Source of the DNA: Cytophagales bacterium
GTDB lineage: Bacteria; Bacteroidota; Bacteroidia; Cytophagales; Cyclobacteriaceae
Direction: 5' to 3'
Assembly (NCBI GenBank): GCA_029262955.1
Contig: JAJCYL010000618.1
Span: forward strand, 1-8,475
DNA length: 8,475 bases
The notes under the pieces are model-generated. The model was not told the origin of the DNA. It was given only the letters and a program-made list of their open reading frames with translations, and did not search any database. The translations under genes and the position numbers were made by a program. Within the stretch, counting starts at the first letter, position 1; every line of letters starts with the position of its first letter. Positions 6,129-8,475 of this stretch are shown in pieces.

Positions 6129-7403
6129 TCAGAAGGTATCTCTAACCAATCTTAATACTTTTTCCATCTCAACTTTCACATCGCTGGCAGATGTGGTGTA
6201 GTTGTTGTTCATAAAAGAAAAAATCAAGGTCTTTCCAGAACTTGTGAGTAGGTAACCACTTAAGTTGTGATTGTTTCGAAGAGTACCAGTTTTGGCATAC
6301 ACGTATGGTGAATCAATCCCTGAATACCATTTTCGAATGGTTCCAGACTCACCGCCAACAGGGAGTACTGAAAACAGCCAGTCATCACTTTTTTCTTCTC
6401 GTAACTTTTCCAGTAGTCTAACGATACTCCTCGGAGTAATTAGGTTATATCTCGATAATCCTGATCCATCTACCCATGCAGGTACATCCGGAAGATCCGA
6501 GAGATATTTCCAACTTACATAGCCAATAGTTTTTTCGACGCTCAAGGTATCTGAGAAAGTTGAAGAGCACATCATTAATATTTGTTCTGCATAGAAGTTA
6601 TCACTTCTCTTCATCATTATACTAAACAGGTCTCTGCTGGATTGGCTAAATTTTATCTGTCCGCTGAATGAGATTTCGTTGATAGAAATTTTTTTCTTGA
6701 GTGTGTCGATAAGTAATGTGGTCGTTAGTTCGGGATAAGTTCTAAAAGGGATTACCTGCCCGTCCGGATGAAGTGGATTGACAATAAAGATATTGTGGTC
6801 TGAATACCTTATTTCTTGATTTGATGAACTAGATTGGATCAATGCTTCGGTGAAGATGTCAGGTATCGCGCTGACTACTCCCTGTTTTGACGATGTCCGA
6901 ACTACATTGCCATATATTGGAAAGTCGTTCCTTTCTGGTTGAAAGTCAAATTGGTAATCGTCCCAACTCCATCCGGGGCCGTAAGGTTTGCTTAAAGTTG
7001 GTGCGGGTATAAATTGCATCGGACCATCATGACCGCTAAGAAAATCATAAGTCGGTTGTTGGGTAAAATCGGGATGAAGGAAAGTAGGATCACCAGTGCC
7101 TTGAAAAATTAAGGTGTCTCCGTTGTATTGATATTTTAGGCCGGGAATTGAATCTCCGAGTAGCTTGATGCCTGCATAAAGGCTCAAAAGTTTCACATTA
7201 CTTGCGGGAGTAAAGTAACGTTTAGAATTTTTCATATAGAGCCATTCATGGGAAGAAGGATCGTAAACAGCCAGGCCAGTAAAATGATTATTAAAAAATG
7301 CCTTATCTAAATGTTTCTTAATCTGCTTTCGTCCACTGATAATCTTAATGGACTGACAAGAGGTTAAAATGAGAAGCGAAAAAGCAATGAACTTTATTCT
7401 CAT
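6129..7403 (-). CDS. dacB: D-alanyl-D-alanine carboxypeptidase/endopeptidase, PBP4 (S13) family lipoprotein
   Basis: 424 residues. The N-terminus is a lipoprotein signal with lipobox LTSC (Cys16), so it is expected to be membrane-anchored on the periplasmic side. All three penicillin-binding motifs are intact: SxxK = S68-N-V-K71 in FTPASNVKLLS, SxN = S267-D-N269 in MKRSDNFYAEQ, and KTGT at 371-374. VDGSGLSRYN (311-320) and GxxSGTI (351-356) are also typical of the family. It should cleave the terminal D-Ala of peptidoglycan stem peptides and/or D-Ala-mDAP cross-links. It is shorter than E. coli PBP4 (477 aa): the SxxK-to-SxN distance is about 199 residues against about 244, so the inserted domains are reduced. 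GAGAGGA lies 5 nt before the ATG, unusually Shine-Dalgarno-like for this phylum. It follows the 209-residue protein gene by 43 bp and may share its transcript; the 3' end meets the small Cys/Lys-rich gene head-on without a clear terminator. Confidence 0.93.
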   Translation of the reverse strand: MRIKFIAFSLLILTSCQSIKIISGRKQIKKHLDKAFFNNHFTGLAVYDPSSHEWLYMKNSKRYFTPASNVKLLSLYAGIKLLGDSIPGLKYQYNGDTLIFQGTGDPTFLHPDFTQQPTYDFLSGHDGPMQFIPAPTLSKPYGPGWSWDDYQFDFQPERNDFPIYGNVVRTSSKQGVVSAIPDIFTEALIQSSSSNQEIRYSDHNIFIVNPLHPDGQVIPFRTYPELTTTLLIDTLKKKISINEISFSGQIKFSQSSRDLFSIMMKRSDNFYAEQILMMCSSTFSDTLSVEKTIGYVSWKYLSDLPDVPAWVDGSGLSRYNLITPRSIVRLLEKLREEKSDDWLFSVLPVGGESGTIRKWYSGIDSPYVYAKTGTLRNNHNLSGYLLTSSGKTLIFSFMNNNYTTSASDVKVEMEKVLRLVRDTF

Positions 7404-7446
7404 GAGTGTCCTCTCAAGTTAGGCTCAAAATTCATAATATGCGAGA

Positions 7447-8076
7447 CTAAGACCCACTGATATCATCAATATGAATTTTGTGGAGGTGCTTTTCAATGTG
7501 ATCCAATCGCTTATCAATGTGATGGATATATTTATATAACTCTAATTCAATTAGGTAGACTTGGCCGCTGTATGATTCGGCTCCGATCTCGTTAGCGGTT
7601 TTTTTCCGGCCTTTCTCGATATCATGCCTCGCGTCACACTCATCCTTCAAGTGCTCAATAAAGCTGGGAATTCGATACTCACTTTCAAATTCTTCAATAG
7701 ATTTTAATGTCTTTTTTTCCTCATGGGCATTTTCATGGACAAAGCTTGGAGCTTGTATCTTATCCATTATCAATGAATCAAAGTGATGAATTTTCCGGAT
7801 GGAGGTAATTACCTGTTTCTTAAAATCTGCGCTTCCACAGTATTCGGCCAATCCTTCGTAATTATCAATGATTTCAGAGAGGGTATGCCATTCTTGTGCA
7901 ACTGCGTCAAACTCCTTCTCAAGGGATTCCTTTTGTTCAGTAGTGGCATTTTGGGCAAGTGATATGCAGGATATCCCTGATAGGGCGATAATAAATGCAA
8001 TTATTTTGGTAGCTCTCACTCCATAGAGGGTTTCACAAAGATACTTCAAAAAATTAATATCGTAAGCTCTATTCAT
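7447..8076 (-). CDS. Exported helical protein of unknown function with His-rich C-terminal coiled coil
   Basis: I do not recognise a family. The first ATG gives 209 residues, with hydrophobic segment TKIIAFIIALSGISCISLAQ (23-42) as an export signal, cleavage likely near AQ-N43. The 19 residues before Val20 make an oddly long n-region; an in-frame GTG (8017-8019) would start MRATKIIAFIIALSG, a normal signal peptide, so 7447-8019 is a serious alternative. The mature part is predicted mostly helical and charged, with Cys80 and Cys147 that could pair in the periplasm. Residues 184-203 have hydrophobics at strict a/d spacing (I184, I187, L191, I194, L198, I201) with histidines at 185, 186, 193, 197, 199 and 202, an amphipathic coiled coil with a His-covered face that might bind metal (inference). 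The gene lies 55 bp after the D-aminoacylase stop and 43 bp before dacB, all on one strand, so co-transcription is likely. Confidence 0.72.
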   Translation of the reverse strand: MNRAYDINFLKYLCETLYGVRATKIIAFIIALSGISCISLAQNATTEQKESLEKEFDAVAQEWHTLSEIIDNYEGLAEYCGSADFKKQVITSIRKIHHFDSLIMDKIQAPSFVHENAHEEKKTLKSIEEFESEYRIPSFIEHLKDECDARHDIEKGRKKTANEIGAESYSGQVYLIELELYKYIHHIDKRLDHIEKHLHKIHIDDISGS

Positions 8077-8131
8077 CTAAATCAAGGATGTAACGCTGAA
8101 TGTTAGGCAAAAGTTGTGCCGAAAATTGGCC

Positions 8132-8475
8132 CTATGAGCCTTTTTTGAACCCTGGTCCCTTTACAAATTGACCTGGCGTGGCGTTGGTATGCTCACCATT
8201 TTTAAGAACCTGTGTGCCATTCACAAAGACATGACTAACCCCCGTGGCATATTGATGAGGTTCTTCAAAGGTTGAATAATCCTGAATGTTTTTCGGATCT
8301 AAGACCACCACATCTGCGTAGTAGCCAACTTTAAGAAGTCCTCTATTTTTAATACCAAGATTGGAAGTTGGGAGGGATGTAAGCTTGCGAATGGCCTCTT
8401 CAAATGAAATGACTTTCTCATCACGAACGTACTTACCTAACAACCTGGCAAAATTGCCGTAGGCTCTCGGATGCG
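8132..8475 (-). CDS. D-aminoacylase (N-acyl-D-amino-acid deacylase), C-terminal end only
   Basis: The reading frame runs off the right edge, so the N-terminal and metal-binding parts are missing here. The visible 114 residues begin HPRAYGNFARLLGKYVRDE, then ISFEEAIRKLTSLPTSNLGI, KVGYYADVVVLDPKNIQD, and GVSHVFVNGTQVLKNGEHT, ending in PGQFVKGPG and KKGS before the TAG stop. These match the closing part of amidohydrolase-superfamily D-aminoacylases: the HPR-Y-F-R-LG-YVR block, the ADVVVFDP strand returning to the beta-sandwich, and the final V-VNG-xVL-xGxxT strand. The enzyme removes the acyl group from N-acyl-D-amino acids, or related N-acyl compounds. Whether this one is exported cannot be judged without its N-terminus. 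It is the first gene of a minus-strand group with the 209-residue protein and dacB. A TTG at 8443 is inside the conserved block and is not a start. Confidence 0.9.
   Translation of the reverse strand, partial: HPRAYGNFARLLGKYVRDEKVISFEEAIRKLTSLPTSNLGIKNRGLLKVGYYADVVVLDPKNIQDYSTFEEPHQYATGVSHVFVNGTQVLKNGEHTNATPGQFVKGPGFKKGS

Noticed and set aside
6271..6522. 83-codon + strand frame opposite dacB
   Set aside because: Antisense to the KTGT and VDGSG regions of a well-supported gene; no motif.
7809..8000. 63-codon minus-strand frame in another frame of the 209-residue protein gene
   Set aside because: Out-of-frame shadow; the overlapped frame has a signal peptide and a coherent helical pattern.
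8105..8120. AACTTTTG on the minus strand before the 209-residue protein gene as a -7 element
   Set aside because: The first base of the TA pair does not match and no suitably spaced TTG lies upstream; co-transcription with D-aminoacylase is simpler.

Overview
The window looks like chromosomal DNA of a Bacteroidota bacterium, probably a Cytophagales/Flammeovirga-type marine or soil gliding organism (lineage below phylum is inference). The reasons are a type IX secretion C-terminal sorting domain, BspA-type DUF285 repeats, 'AQ' signal-peptide ends, near absence of Shine-Dalgarno sequences, a TAnnTTTG promoter box, and the dispersed palindromic repeat whose spurious translation reads 'HFERSEKS', which is widespread in this phylum. 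GC content is moderate to low.

Left part (1-4507, + strand): three tightly packed, overlapping genes for exported proteins. The first, cut by the left edge, is a large surface protein with BspA-like repeats, an Ig-like domain and a T9SS sorting tail. It overlaps by 4 bp (ATGA) a secreted Ig-caspase protein with an intact His/Cys dyad. The caspase gene in turn overlaps a secreted papain-fold (C1A) protein with a DUF4384-like C-terminal half. In this last protein the catalytic cysteine position is aspartate while the His, Asn and oxyanion Gln are kept, so it is probably a pseudopeptidase. This trio is the most unusual unit of the window: one probably active and one probably dead cysteine-protease fold, both exported and translationally coupled to a surface-anchored repeat protein.

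Middle (4508-5265): about 760 bp with no credible gene. It is filled by a tandem array (180-bp period) of a Bacteroidota palindromic dispersed element, with four copies at different stages of decay. It is followed by a thioredoxin-family gene (5266-5877) with a single-Cys CGDA active site. The stop codon of that gene lies inside a 28-bp perfect palindrome.

Right part: a 52-residue Cys/Lys-rich small protein gene (5968-6126, +) with its own good Bacteroidota promoter. It converges, with a 2-bp gap, on a minus-strand group: D-aminoacylase (cut by the right edge), a 209-residue exported helical protein of unknown family, and a DacB/PBP4-type D-Ala-D-Ala carboxypeptidase lipoprotein. The two recognised enzymes in this group both act on D-amino-acid-containing substrates. 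No tRNA, rRNA, CRISPR, transposase or phage gene is seen.
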